Origin: Vombatus ursinus
Taxonomy: Eukaryota > Chordata > Mammalia > Diprotodontia > Vombatidae
Length of the DNA: 64,000 bases
Direction of reading: 5' to 3'
NCBI RefSeq assembly: GCF_900497805.2
Contig: NW_020954570.1
Span: 12,089,940-12,153,939, forward strand
The notes under the pieces are model-generated. The model worked only from the letters and a program-made list of their open reading frames with translations. It ran no database searches and was not told where the DNA came from. Shown here piece by piece: positions 1-37,965 of this stretch. Every line of letters starts with the position of its first letter. The first letter of the stretch is position 1. The position numbers and the translations under genes were made by a program.

Positions 1-199
1 CAAGAGTTAGTAGTGGGTTTCCCCTCACTGTAAGTCTTAGGGCTAGAGAGAAGAATTTTGTTTAGAAACAGGTTTGCCTAGCTCTAGAGAGACACTGACA
101 TCTCTTCCCACTCTGAAGTCCCTCAAGTGGCTTCAATACTGATCCTCAGCCCACTTAAAAGATCCAAAAGAATAGCTACTTTTGTCATGAAGGAAATTT

Positions 200-888
200 C
201 TCTTTTGAAAACACTTTGACATGGAACATATTACCCATCAGACTTATGGATAGGAAAAGAATTTATACTTATCAAACTGACTAAAATGATAGAAGGAGAA
301 AATGACAAATGTTGGAGGGGATGTATTGGGACACTAATACACTGTTGGTAGAACTATAAACTGATTTAACCATTTTGGAAAGCAATATGGAATTATGCCC
401 AAAAAGTTATAAAATTGACCCAGATAAACCATTATTAGGTCTATTTCCCAAGGTAACTGGAGAAAAAGGAAAAGAACCTATATGTTCTAAAATATTATAT
501 TTGGTAATAAAATAATTTCTAAAATACTCATAGAAGCTCTCTTTCTAGTGGCAAAGAACTAGAAATTGAGGGGATGACCATAAACTGGGGAATGGCTAAA
601 CAAGTTGTAATATCTGATTGTGATGAAATACCACTGTGCCTTAAGAAATGATGAGCAGGTTGAATTTAGAAAAACATGGGAAGACTTGAATGAAATAATG
701 AAAAGTGAAATGAGCAGAACCAAGAGAACATTGTATACACTAAGTAATTTTGTTTAAAGAATAACTGTAAATAACTAAGTTATTCTGAGTATTATAAATA
801 CTCAAATCAACTATCTGATTTGAACCTATGAAGAAAGATGCTAGCCACCTCCAGGGAGAACTGATAAATAGAAGTATGCATAGGATGG

Positions 889-920
<32 letters not shown>

Positions 921-1025
921 CCCTGTATCAAATGGTAGCCTTTTCTGGTGTGGGGTGGGGAAGGAGGTAGGGAGACAGTTCAGAACTTGAAATGTAACAA
1001 AAATAAATTTAATTTTTAAAAAAGT
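200..1025 (+). mobile_element. L1 3' end (ORF2 C-terminus and 3' UTR)
   Basis: Decayed copy of the marsupial L1 3' end: phrases such as 'GAAATTGAGGGGATG', 'GGGGAATGGCTAAACAAGTT' and 'AGCAGAACCAAGAGAACATTG' in order, ending in an A-rich tail near 1000-1025. A (CA)n run at 893-920 sits in its 3' UTR. Confidence 0.85.
893..920. repeat. (CA)n microsatellite
   Basis: About 13 perfect CA dinucleotides; a likely length polymorphism. Confidence 0.95.
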
Positions 1026-1029
1026 GAAT

Positions 1030-1425
1030 TCTATTAAATATTCAAAGAACAATTACTTCCAATACTATATAAATTGCTTGCAATAAGAAAAGAGGGCACC
1101 TTTCTAAACTCTTTCTGATACAAATATGATCTTGATACTTAAGCCAAGGTGAGACAAAACAGAGAAAGAAAACTATAGAACAATTTTCCTAATAAATAAT
1201 GATGAAAATATGTTTAATAATATATTAGCAAGTAGGCTACAACAACATGTTAGAAGGATTGCACATTAGGACTAGGACCCGTTAGGGTATGTAGCAGGAA
1301 TACAAGGTTAATCCAACAACTACAGAACTATTCATTTAATAAACTATATTAATAATATAAGTAATAAAAATGATATGGTTATTTCAATAGATACTGGAAA
1401 GGCTTTTGACAAAAATACAAGTATT
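1030..1425 (+). mobile_element. L1 ORF2 reverse-transcriptase fragment
   Basis: Translates, with decay, to the L1 RT signature: ENYRTIFLINNDENMFNNIL, ASRLQQHVRR, and VISIDTGKAFDK. It lies downstream of an L1 3' end, so it is a separate insertion from the element at 200-1025. It ends about 115 bases from ALDH7A1 exon 12. Confidence 0.85.
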
Positions 1426-1540
1426 TTTATTAAAAACTCTTAGAAATCACAGGAATAATTAGACCTTTCTTTAATGTAGTAAATACCACTTCTCTAGATC
1501 CAAGAGCAAAAAAAAGAAAAAAAGAAAAAAAAACACTTAC

Positions 1541-28263
<26,723 letters not shown>

Positions 28264-28560
28264 AAGGAACAGATGAAGTCTGTAAACCAAGGAAGCTGTT
28301 AAAGGAAACCCACCCCTGGCCCACGAGGTTCCAATTGGTCAGCCCAGAGCGCCGCCTCCCTCGCACATCTGGCCAAATCGGCTTTTTCTGAACTCGCTCA
28401 ACAAGATTTTGTTCTTGCTGAGAAAATCTGAGCAGAAAAACTGCAGAGATTCCAAGAGAAAATAAATTAGTTACTGCCACCTACCGTTTAGAATAATAAA
28501 GCACTTAAAGGTATTTCAAAACCGAGGGACTGTTTCCGGCCACGCCCCCCCAAAAATTTG
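28264..28560 (-). promoter_or_regulatory. ALDH7A1: ALDH7A1 5' flank and probable promoter
   Basis: The 300 bases upstream of the ATG are the only CpG-containing stretch near the 5' end of this gene (about a dozen CpGs). There is a palindromic CCAATTGG at 28331-28338, readable as a CCAAT box on either strand, about 70 bases before the ATG. There is no obvious TATA box. An L2 copy begins at about 28566, which limits the unique promoter to roughly 300 bases. The transcription start itself cannot be seen in the sequence. Confidence 0.6.
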
Positions 28561-28565
28561 GTATC

Positions 28566-29335
28566 AATCAACAAGTCTTTAAATATTAAGTGCCTACTAT
28601 GGGCCTGGCATCAAGTCAAGCTTTGGATACAAAGAAAGGAAAAAAGAGCCCCTTCCCTCAAAAAACTTGTATTTCTAATAGGGAAGATAACATGGAAGTA
28701 ACTAGAAAGATACAAGATATATACAAAGTAAATGGAAGGTAACCTCAGATGATAGGCTCTGCCTGAGGGAGGGTGAGGACCAGGACGTACCTCCTGCAGA
28801 AGGTAAGATCAGAACTTAATCCTGACTGAAGCTAATAGCTCTAGATGCTGACTGGAGGAAACCGCGTGTCCAGGCATGAGGAACAGCAGCTGCAGAAGCT
28901 CAGAGATGGAGATGGATTGTCCTGTTTAAGAGACATCAGGTAGGACAGAAAAGATCGTACAGTGGGTAGTCAAGAGTAAAGTGCAAGAAAACTGAAAAAG
29001 TAGGAAGGGGCCAGATTGTGAAGGGCTTTAAATACTAAATGAGATTTTATTTTTGAAGTGATAGGGAGCTACTGAAATTTCTGATTAGGGGAGTAACATA
29101 GACGTGTGTTTTGGAAACTGAATGGAAGAGATTTTGGGAAGGGAAATTTCAATAGTGCAGGCAAAAAGCGATGAGGCTTGTACTAGAGTGATAGCCTTAT
29201 GACTTTAAAAAAAGGGACACATATTAGAGATGTTGTAAAGGTAGAAACTACAAGACTTAGCAATAGATTGGATATGTTGGGTGAGTGAGATTAAGGAAGC
29301 TAGAATGACACCAAGTAGTGTGGGACCTAGCATCT
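28566..29335 (-). mobile_element. L2 copy upstream of ALDH7A1
   Basis: From CAACAAGTCTTTAAATATTAAG through GATGGAGATGGATTGTCCTG to AGGAAGCTAGAATGACACC: reversed L2 3' part, same strand as ALDH7A1 and ending just upstream of its promoter. Confidence 0.85.
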
Positions 29336-29348
29336 AGAAGTTGTTGTT

Positions 29349-29490
29349 TTGAGGGGTAGCTAGATGGTGCAGTGGATAGAGCACAGGACCTGAGTTCAAG
29401 TTCGGCCTCAGATATGTAACACTTACTAGCTGTGTGACCGTGGGCAAGTCACTTAACCCTGTCGCCTAAACCAAAAAAGAAAAGAAAAGA
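29349..29490 (+). mobile_element. marsupial SINE with target-site duplication
   Basis: GGGGTAGCTAGATGGTGCAG to CACTTAACCCTGTCGCC and an A-rich tail. TTGTTGTTTT flanks both ends (about 29341 and 29493). Confidence 0.9.
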
Positions 29491-29499
29491 ATTTGTTGT

Positions 29500-29655
29500 T
29501 TTTTTTACATCTTACAGATGAGGAAACTGAGGCAAACCAGGTTAAGTGACTTGCCCAGGGTCACACAGCTAGTATCTGAGAATAGATTTGAACTCATGAA
29601 AATGAATCTTCCTGATTCCCAGTCCAGTGCTCTTACCTGTGTTCAAGTTCAACCT
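29500..29655 (-). mobile_element. marsupial SINE fragment
   Basis: 'GATGAGGAAACTGAGGCAAACC' and 'GACTTGCCCAGGGTCACACAG', reverse-oriented and adjacent to the previous SINE. Confidence 0.8.
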
Positions 29656-29939
29656 CAGGCAATTACTACTTGTGTGACTGAAAATTGATCCTGAGATTGA
29701 TGTAGCCTTCGTGGCAACCTTGTGAGTTTGAGAAGAGGGGAACTTCTGGATCCAGATGCTGGCTATTCAGCGGGAAGTAACCTTTAAAACAAATTCTCTG
29801 AAGAGAAAATTACCATTTCTAGAAATATAATCCCAATTCATTCCCTAGCTTCCCAGAAGATATGGATGTTAAGTGATTTGCTTGGACAGAGTAGAGTTGA
29901 GCTAAATGCCTGTTCTACGGTCCCAGAAATTGTTTCACT

Positions 29940-30130
29940 CAATAAATAAACATTTATTGATTACCTACTATGTGCCAGGTGCAGGCATTGTGCTAAGTGC
30001 TGAGAATACAAATAAGAAAAAGAAAGCTAGTCCCAGTCCTCAAGGAGTATGATCTAATTGGGGAATACAACACATAAATGGAAGCTGAAAATCCATGCAG
30101 AATAGTGAGAGAAGGTACTCAGCAGGAGTG
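29940..30130 (-). mobile_element. L2 3' terminus
   Basis: AACATTTATTGATTACCTAC, GCATTGTGCTAAGTGCTGAG and TCCTCAAGGAGTATGATC: reversed L2 end. Confidence 0.8.
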
Positions 30131-30622
30131 GAAGCATGCTTGGAGGTTTTATTTCGTCTTCTAAGTATCTACTCGCCATGAGAATTTCATGTATGATGGG
30201 TTCATGCAAGATGTTTTAAATATTTGTAAATGTTTGTCTTTTGTGTTTTAAGCATGTTTTTTGTGGTGGAGGAAGTAAAGGGCTGTCCTGTAGCTGATCT
30301 ACTTTGTACATTAACTACCTTTATAAAGAGGACCCCATTAATCCATTTTGAGAAGACGCAAGACATGAATCAATCCTAAATTTTAAATAAGTTTTCCTAG
30401 AGCTCAGGGGTGGTAGCATAATGAGCCAAAAAGTATAAGGGGGAAAAGCCTGACTCCCATGTCTTTGGGGTTGGACTTTTCACAGGACTGAACTCAGTCT
30501 CTGTGATCTGGGGTCTCTTAGTGGATCATGATGTCCCTTTCCCCATTCAGTTATCCATATATTTTATGTACTTATTTGTGTACATGTCATGCTGCAACCT
30601 CCTTCCAGAATATCTGCCTCTA

Positions 30623-31229
30623 GAATACCATGAACACTCAATTGGGTATGGAAGTCTATCTTACCCTACAGGAAAATGGGGGGGGGAAGAAGGGGGGGAT
30701 CATAAAGGGGAGTGCAGATTGGGGGAGGGGGTAATCAGAAGCAAACACTTTTGAGGGAAAGACAGGGTCAAAAGAGAGAATAGAATAAATGGGGGGCAAG
30801 ATAGGATGAAGGGAAATACAGTTTTTCACAACATGACTACTATGGAAGTGTTTTGCACGACTACACATGTATAACCTATATCAAGTTGCTTGCCTTCTCA
30901 ATGAGAATGGGTGGGGAGGGAGGAAGAGAGAAAATTTGGAACCCAAAGTTTTAAAAACAAATGTTAAAAAAATTGTTTTCACATGCAACTGGGAAATAAG
31001 ATATATAGGACATGGGGTATAGAAATCTATCCTGCCCTACAAGAAAATTGAAGGGGAAGGGGATAAGAGAAGAGGGGAGAAATAGAAGGAAGGGCAGATT
31101 GGGGGAAGGGGTATTCAGAATGCACATTGTCTTGGGGTGGGGGGAGGGATGAGTTGGGGAGAAAATTTGGAACTCAAAATCTTGTGGTAGTGAATGTTGA
31201 AACTAAAAATAAATAAATTAATAAATAAA
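30623..31229 (+). mobile_element. 5'-truncated L1 with a composite, duplicated 3' UTR
   Basis: Flanked by a perfect 15-bp duplication GAATATCTGCCTCTA (30608-30622 and 31230-31244). Inside are two tandem G-rich 3' UTR units, each with a CTATC(C/T)T(A/G)CCCTACA start, GCAGATTGGGGGA(A/G)GGGGTA and GAGAAAATTTGGAAC. An AATAAATAAATTAATAAATAAAG tail split closes the second. Lies between ALDH7A1 and PHAX. Confidence 0.88.
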
Positions 31230-31419
31230 GAATATCTGCCTCTAACCAAAATTCATCAGCTATCCTTGAACCACCACTCAGATATTCATTCTATGCTTTC
31301 TCTTATTTCACCCGAAGATATTCTATGCTATTGGCCCTGGTTTCAAAAAAAAAAAAAAACTGATAGGAATCTCTGATAACTTGACACATACGATTCCATA
31401 GAGTTGTGCAGTGGTTTAC

Positions 31420-31621
31420 CAGAGGTGTCAGATTAAGGACTGCATGCTGCATGTGGCAAGCAAAACACCAGAGAGAAAGATGAACCAGATTAGAATAGAA
31501 CTGGAAAATGTTTAATAAAATAAATAAAAATACAATACAGCATAGATGATGTTAATTAACGTTGTTCTAAGTCAAAATGCAGCCAGCAAGGATTCTTTTC
31601 TATTTGAGTCTGACACTACTG
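31420..31621. mobile_element. hAT-type MITE
   Basis: Inverted ends CAGAGGTGTCAG and CTGACACTACTG with AT-rich centre containing GTTTAATAAAATAAATAAAA. The flanks share GTTTA, not a clean 8-bp duplication. Non-coding. Confidence 0.7.
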
Positions 31622-31949
31622 GTTTAGCCAGTCATGCTCATGCTCCTCCACAATTTCTCTCCCCTTTCCTTCCCCCCCTTCTGTGACAATCTCTACTGGT
31701 CATATTTGGGTTCAAAAACTCAACTCTCCAAGTACAAAATAGAGGAGTCAAGGTTAGACATCAGTTTCTCTGAATATGATCTGGGGGTTTTAGTGGTCTA
31801 CCAACTCAATATGAGTCAGAAGTGTGATGTGACAGCCCAAAAAAGCTGATGGCTACAATAAGACAAAACCAACTTCCAGGAATAAGGAAGCAATAGTCAT
31901 TCTAGTTTGCCCTAGTCAGACCACATCTATAATGTTGTATTCATAGAAT

Positions 31950-32145
31950 CATAAATTTAGAGCTGGAAAGAATTTCAGAGGATACATAGTCCAACCTCCT
32001 TAATTTGCGGATGAGGTAACTAAAGTAAGTGACTTGCTTAAGTTGAGGCAGATTATAAATATCAGAGGTGTGACTTCAACCCGGATTTTCTGATTTCAAA
32101 GTCAGTGATCTTTCCATTACCCCATACTGCCTTTTGGTTCTGGGT
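31950..32145 (-). mobile_element. MIR-type SINE
   Basis: Reverse MIR pattern: GCGGATGAGGTAACTAAAG, AAGTGACTTGCTTAAG, GACTTCAACCCGGATTTTCTG. Confidence 0.65.
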
Positions 32146-32149
32146 ACTA

Positions 32150-32465
32150 CATTTTAGAAAAATTGTTGATAAGGTAGAGAACAGTGAGAATAGTAAAGGG
32201 TCTTGCATCTCTATCATATGAAGGAAATTGAGGTATTTAACCTACAGAAGAAAAGACTCAGGAACATGATATCTGTGTTCAAGTATTTAAAGGTCTATCA
32301 CATGGAAGAAGTATTAAACCTATCCTGGTTGGCCCCAAAAGGCCAAGAGCATTGAAAAGAAGGTGCAAAGAGGCAAATTTAGACTTGCTGTCATGAAAAA
32401 TTGCCTAACAATTAGAATGAATGCTTGTAAATTACATAAAAACCAGAGAATCCTTGTTGCTCTGT
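32150..32465 (+). mobile_element. CR1/L3 LINE 3' end
   Basis: Forward CR1/L3 landmarks: GAAAATTGAGG-type, 'ACAGAAGAAAAGACTCAGGAA', 'GTTCAAGTATTTAAAGG', 'GCAAAGAGGCAAATTTAGACT' and 'AAAAATTGCCTAACAATTAGA'. Confidence 0.75.
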
Positions 32466-32679
32466 AGCAAAAAGCTTTGGGGGTTTTTTGAGCTTTCTAG
32501 ATATTCTCTTTTTTACATCATGACGCTTACCTAAAATACCTCTCTCTCCCCTCGACCCTTTTCTTTTAAAAATTAAAAATTATTAAGCAAAGTCATCAGA
32601 CAAAATGACCATATCTGAGAGTATATGCAACATTCTTCATCCATATTTCCCCACCTCTATAGGGTGAAGTAAAGTGAAA

Positions 32680-32885
32680 AAAGCAATGACTCTAGAGTTA
32701 GAGAATCTGTACTTAAATCCCACCTATAACACTTACTTTAGGATGACATAGATGTCATCACTTACTTTTAGATGACACAATACCCTTATCAGTCTATTAC
32801 TACCTGTATAACCTTAGGCAGGTCATTAACCTCTCAGGGCCACAGTTTCATTATTTGTAAAATAATAATGTTAGACTACGTGAAC
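32680..32885 (+). mobile_element. MIR SINE with internal duplication
   Basis: Forward MIR (ACCTGTATAACCTTAGGCAG, CACAGTTTCATTATTTGTAA), with the segment ACTTACTTTAGGATGACA repeated as ACTTACTTTTAGATGACA inside it. Confidence 0.75.
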
Positions 32886-32977
32886 ACTAAGTATATTTCA
32901 TCATTTGTTCTTTGGGAAATTAGTTATTATACAAATATATGGCAAACACTGAATATCACAAAAGTGAAAATAACAGA

Positions 32978-33280
32978 TGCTGCTATTGCTGTTTGTCCTT
33001 CATTTTTGAAGAGGACCATGACATCAGGGAGGTGATACCTGACATGCAGCTGAATTGGATTTGAGTAATGGAGGGCTGTGCAAAGTCACCAGCCTCACTT
33101 TCACCTCCAGAGCCATCTGGTTCCAGTTGCCAGGTTTAGATCAGGACAACTGGAGATGGCCCAGGATGCAGTGGGGGACCTTGGCCTTTTCAAGCTAAGA
33201 TCTTTGACAGGTTTCAGTTTGACTGAGCCAATGAGAGCTAGAGTGCTTTGGATAGCCAGAGTGATTTGGGGTTACTAAGA
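32978..33280 (+). mobile_element. second marsupial SINE family (RTE-type SINE), copy 1
   Basis: TTGTCCTTCATTTTTGAAGAG, 'CACCTCCAGAGCCATCTGG', 'GATGGCCCAGGATGCAGTGG' and 'CCTTGGCCTTTTCAAGCTAAG'. The same sequence recurs at 48843-49112 in the same orientation. No protein coding. Family name is from recall and uncertain. Confidence 0.7.
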
Positions 33281-33384
33281 TAGCCTTATTAAAGCAAAAC
33301 TTAAAATTAAACAAGAATATTAATGGTAGCACGTAGTGGCATACAGCTTTTTGAGTCTCTCTTTTAGTTCCACATGGATACCTG

Positions 33385-33610
33385 TGACCAGGAAGCAGCT
33401 AGTCAGATAGAGAACTGGGTCAGGAAGACCTGAGTTCAAATCTGGCCTCAGACACTTATTAGCTGTGTGTCCCTAGACAAGTCACTTAACTTCTGTTTGT
33501 CTTAGCCACTGGAGAAGGAAATGGCAAACCACTCCAGTATCTTTGACAAGAAAACCCTATGGACAGTGTGGTCACAAAGAGCCCCAAACAACTGAACAAC
33601 TGAACAGCAA
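33385..33610 (+). mobile_element. marsupial SINE
   Basis: GAAGCAGCTAGTCAGATAGAG, 'GAGTTCAAATCTGGCCTCAG', 'GGAAATGGCAAACCACTCCAG' and CAAGAAAACCCTATGG: forward, nearly full length. Confidence 0.85.
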
Positions 33611-33751
33611 CAGCCCATGGCCAGGACTTCAAGGGAGTAACCTATATGAGGTGGAGTTTTGTCAAGTCTATGGAGCTACTGGCAATTTCCAAAAGCATTG
33701 GTGTTTTTTTTTTCATGAGTGAAATATTTTATTTTTAAAATTTGTTTAATT

Positions 33752-33780
33752 GTAACATTAACATTAACATTAACATTAAC
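33752..33780. repeat. (AACATT)n hexamer repeat
   Basis: Almost five perfect AACATT copies; not the TTAGGG telomere repeat. Confidence 0.9.
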
Positions 33781-34164
33781 TCTGCTTAGTCTCAATTATG
33801 GGTAAGCACATTCTCCCTTTCAACTGGAATCACATATCCCTATTCCTCCCCAAACTTATCTACTTCTTTGAACCTCAGGATGAGGATAACAAAGAGGAAT
33901 AAAGGGTCAGAAGGGTACTTGGCTAATAGGTATCCCAATCCTGATCTTCCCAGAAATTAGGGATCAGAAATTTCCAAGCCACAAAATGGGATATTGCTTC
34001 TTAAACATTGTCGCCTCAGCATTAGCCACAAAATTGTGTACATTGTCCTTGCATAACAAGACACTTTAAGGTGGAAATTCAGTGTGCAACAGTTAAAATA
34101 CCTAATGGCAATACTTTTTCCAATATACTTCCTGTGACATTCCTCTTTTAGTTTCATAATAGTC

Positions 34165-34565
34165 CCTAAGGAAGTTTATCCAAGGTCTGTATACATCTAT
34201 AGACACTCCCCATTCTAGTCACACTGAACTGCTAAGTGTTGCCAGTAAACAACATTCCATCTCCCTCCTCTGGGCCTTTACACAGTATCTGCCAGATCTT
34301 CAGCTATACCTTTTAGAATCCCCAGCTTCTTAGTTTCCATGTCCTTCATGAGGCCTGATAACCATTTGCTTCCTATTTCCTTTCTCCGTCTTAAAACCAC
34401 TTTATGTGACTTGGTCTTTATTATTTACTTATTTGTTTAACTATTATACTGCTGAAGTAAGCTGTTTAAGGACCAAGACATTTTTTGTCTTTGTATTCCT
34501 AGCACTTACCACAATGCCCAGTACATAATACACGATTAAAAGCTTGTCACATTGAATATTTCTAA
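34165..34565 (+). mobile_element. L2 3' end
   Basis: CATGAGGCCTGATAACC, TCTTTGTATTCCTAGCACTT and 'CCCAGTACATAATACACGATT': forward L2 3' terminus. Confidence 0.75.
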
Positions 34566-34639
34566 ATTATACAAAACAAGTAAACAAACAATAATAACCT
34601 ATAAAACTCTTATGCACTTTATTCTGACAGGGCAGTACT

Positions 34640-34895
34640 GGTATTGTTGTTGTTCAGTTGTATTCAACTTTCTGTGACCCCATTTGGGGTTTTCTTCGCA
34701 AAGATACAGGAGTGGTTTGCCATTTCCTTCTCCAGCTCATTTTACAGAAGAGAAACTGAGATACATAGGGTTAAGTGACTTGTCCAGGGTCACATAACTA
34801 GTAAGCTTCTGAGCCCCTATTTGAACCCAGGAAGATACCTCTTCCTGACTCCAATCCTAGCATTCTATCCATTGGGCCAACTAGCTGCCAGGATT
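34640..34895 (-). mobile_element. marsupial SINE
   Basis: TTGTTGTTGTTCAGTTGTATTC to 'TCTATCCATTGGGCCAACTAG', full-length reversed. Confidence 0.88.
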
Positions 34896-35029
34896 GGCAT
34901 AACATAAGGCTGTTTTTTCTAATGGAAGACAAATAATATGATTACTTCCATACCCTGACAAAAAGTCTTCTGGCATTCATAGTCTCAATAATGATTGTAG
35001 ATGTAACTTACACAAAGGAAAAGATCTGA

Positions 35030-35085
35030 GCTAGATAGATAGATGGATAGATATAGATTTAGATATAGGTATATATATGATGTTT
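35030..35085. repeat. (GATA)n-like simple repeat
   Basis: CTAGATAGATAGATGGATAGATATAG followed by TATATA, split by interruptions. Confidence 0.8.
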
Positions 35086-35559
35086 GGTACTTTTCAAATG
35101 AGAACTGCTTTCCCTCATTGGGAAACCTCTGGTTTCTGGGCCTATAGCCACAAAAATTGTCTCCTATAGTGTATTAAGTGCTCCTCCTAGTTCCACTATC
35201 TCATTGCCTTGGTCCTTAGGATTCAATGGCAGGACAGAAGGAAAGGCACAAAAATCCTTAGGGTTCAGTTGCAGGGAAGCTAGTGGTTCTCCATCTTAGC
35301 ATTATTGTTGATTCCTTGATCATCAAATTATTTTGAGTAGCTATGTTTGTCTTTCATCTGAGAGGCTGGGGGGTTGGGGGTGAGGGGAGAGATGGCCTGG
35401 GCCCACAACCATTGGGAAAGGGAGGAGGGCTCCCAGAGGCTTTGTACTCTCTGTACCCTCCAGTGACCAGTGGGATCTGGGTGGACAGAGAGCTTGAGGG
35501 CTGCCTGAAGTATGGTATTCTCCATGCCATCCAGCAACACTGTTCTTATCCATAATGAA

Positions 35560-36860
35560 AACCTTGAGGTATTGTAAAAAGGTCCATCATAAAAGAAAAG
35601 TTCGATTATTTTCACTATCACCATATATAGAAGTTTGTTTCTGTTGAATGCACCATTGTGTTTTGTATTTATTTTGTGTGTAGCAAATAAATACTTGTCC
35701 CATATTTTCCCCTCCTGTCTGTGCTTCTGACTCTCCGCATTTCCCCTTTGCCCAGTACTTCTGCTTACTTCCCCCAACCCCCATCACATGTCCTCTGGAA
35801 CTGTAGTGGGTCATTGTGTTAATCAGAGTTCCTGTGTTCCGAAGTCGTATGCCTTTATAACATTGTTGTTATTATGTAAATTGTTCTCCTGGTTCTGCCC
35901 ACTTCACTTAGCATCCGTTCACGCAAATCGTCCCAGTCTTCCCTGAAGCAGTCCTCCTTCCTGCAACAATGGGTGTTCCAGCACACTCATACGTTATAAC
36001 ATTTTCAGTCATTCCCCAATTGATGAGCACCCCCTCAGTTTTCAATTCTTTGCTACTATGAAAAGAACTGCTATAAATATCCTTGCACATTTGAGTCCCT
36101 TTTCTCCTTCCCTAATATCGTTGGAGTACAGATCTAGTAGTAAGATTGCTGGGTCAAAGGGTATACACAGTTTAATAACTTTTGGGGCATAGTTCCAAAT
36201 CACTTTCCAGAAAGGCTGAACCAGGTCACAGCTCCACAAACGGTGCAACAATATACCTGTTTTCCCTTATCTCTTCCAGCATTTGTCGTTCTCTTTTTCT
36301 GTAAACATTGCCGATCTGATTGCTGTGAGGTTGAACTGCTGCTTCAACTTTTGTTGTTGTTCAGTCATGTCCAACTCTTGGTGACCCAATTTTGGGTTTT
36401 CTTGGCAAAGATACTAGAGTGATTTGCCATTTCTTTCTCCAGCTCATTTTATGAATGAGGCAACTGAGGCAAACAGGGTGAAGTGACTTGTCCGGGGTCA
36501 CACAGCTAATAAGTGTCTGAGGCCAGATTTGAACTCAGGAAGATGAGTCTTGACTCCAAGTCCAGCCCTCTATCCACTGTGTCACCTAGCTGACTTGCTG
36601 CTTCAACTTGCATTTCTCCAATTATTAGTGACTCAGAGAATCTTTCCATAAAGCAACTGATAGCTTGAATCTCTTCCTTTAAAAACTGCCTGTTCATATC
36701 CTCCAACTATTTATCTTGGGGAAGGCTCTCTTATAAATTTGAACCAGGTCCCCATCTATCTTAGAAATGAGACCCCATCAGAGAAAATTGCTGCAAATAT
36801 ACCTTCCCATTTACCTGCTTCTCTTCTAATTTTAACTGCATTGGTTTTGTTTATGCAAAA
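35560..36860 (-). mobile_element. L1 3' end interrupted by a SINE
   Basis: 'CCTGGTTCTGCCCACTTCACTT', 'CATTCCCCAATTGATGAGCACC' and 'GCTGGGTCAAAGGGTATACAC' are the reversed L1 3' segment. It resumes after the SINE at 36351-36595 with TTGCATTTCTCCAATTATTAG. Confidence 0.85.
36351..36595 (-). mobile_element. marsupial SINE nested in L1, 14-bp target duplication
   Basis: Full SINE from TTGTTGTTGTTCAGTCATG to CACTGTGTCACCTAGCTGAC. TGCTGCTTCAACTT is perfect on both sides (36337-36350 and 36596-36609). Confidence 0.93.
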
Positions 36861-37261
36861 AGAGTTGGGAATGGTGGAGGTCCAACTATAGTAATGTTCC
36901 TGAGGAGTAGAGGACATTGTAGGGGGAGGGTGAAAGATCCAGAGCCTGTGTCTGATGGATTGATGAGAGTTTCATTTGTGCCTGGAAAGGTCTGTGGAGT
37001 ATGAGCACCTCAGGAGAGGCTGGTCTTTGCTGTGCTCCATTGGCATTTGCCTCAAGAATTTATTGTAGGGCTAGAGAATACATAAATTATAGCTTTCTGT
37101 AAAAAGGCCTTCTTATTTTAGGGGAACTTATTTTTGCTGAAGGGTATGATCATAGTATAGTTCTCTTGATTCTGAGACTTCCACATTGGATATGTCACAA
37201 TTTCCCTCCCCCACCTCAGTCCACCCTGAAGTATGGATATATCTCTTGTTTCTCTAAAATA

Positions 37262-37450
37262 GAGATTCTCAATCTGGGGGTTCTATGTATAGATTTCAGG
37301 GTATCATCTATGATGAAAAAAAATCACATTTTTATTTCAATGTAATGGATTTCTTTTGTAGTCCTTTGTATTTTATTTTATGCATTTAAAAATATTTTGA
37401 GGATTCTATAGGCTTCATCAGACTGCCAAAGGGGCCCATGAACCTCAGCA
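37262..37450. mobile_element. hAT-type non-autonomous element
   Basis: Left GAGATTCTCAATCTGGGGG and a right side with 'CAGACTGCCAAAGGGGCCCATG'; a T/A-rich middle with TTTTATTTTATGCATTTAAAAA resembles a known mammalian Charlie-type element in reverse. Ends are eroded. Confidence 0.5.
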
Positions 37451-37458
37451 GTCTAAAA

Positions 37459-37554
37459 CTGAGGTATCAAAACTCTGGGCAACCCATAATTTTTGGTTTT
37501 CTAGGTTAATATGCAACCTACAGGAATCATTTCTCTTTGACTTTGATACCACTG
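37459..37554. mobile_element. short hAT-type MITE
   Basis: Inverted ends CTGAGGTATCAAAA and TTTGATACCACTG, 96 bases, related to the element at 31420-31621. Confidence 0.65.
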
Positions 37555-37794
37555 ACCTTAAAGGTTCACTAATTCTGCTCAGATTTCAACCCACCTCATC
37601 ATTAGTCACACCCGACAAGGATTTGCAGTCATACTTAATAATGAGTGGCAAAAACAAACAAACAAACCTGATTAGAATGTAAACAATATAAAGAAGCATT
37701 GGCCTTTTTTGACTTGGAGTGGGATTGGGGTAGGGAGAGGGATTGAAGGGTCAGACTTTTGTTTTTTCCTATTTAACTGAACTGGAAGTAGGTA

Positions 37795-37965
37795 GGGGTC
37801 AAGTGCTAAAGAAATTATGAAAATAGAAATGACAGGACTTGGTAACTGAATAGATATATGAGATAAGAGAAAGCAGAATAAAAAACCACGGAAAGACTGG
37901 GAGAAAGTACAGAACCTTGAGAGACATACAGATTTAGGAGAAAAGATAATGAGTTCAGTTTTAGG
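37795..37965 (-). mobile_element. L2 fragment
   Basis: Reversed L2 block: ATGACAGGACTTGGTAACTG and GATAATGAGTTCAGTTTTAGG. Confidence 0.7.

Noticed and set aside
33752-33780. Interstitial telomere repeat
   Set aside because: The unit is AACATT, not TTAGGG.
35328-35777. 149-residue minus-strand frame
   Set aside because: Lies in and next to reversed L1 3' UTR; Pro/Ser-rich composition without any recognisable domain.
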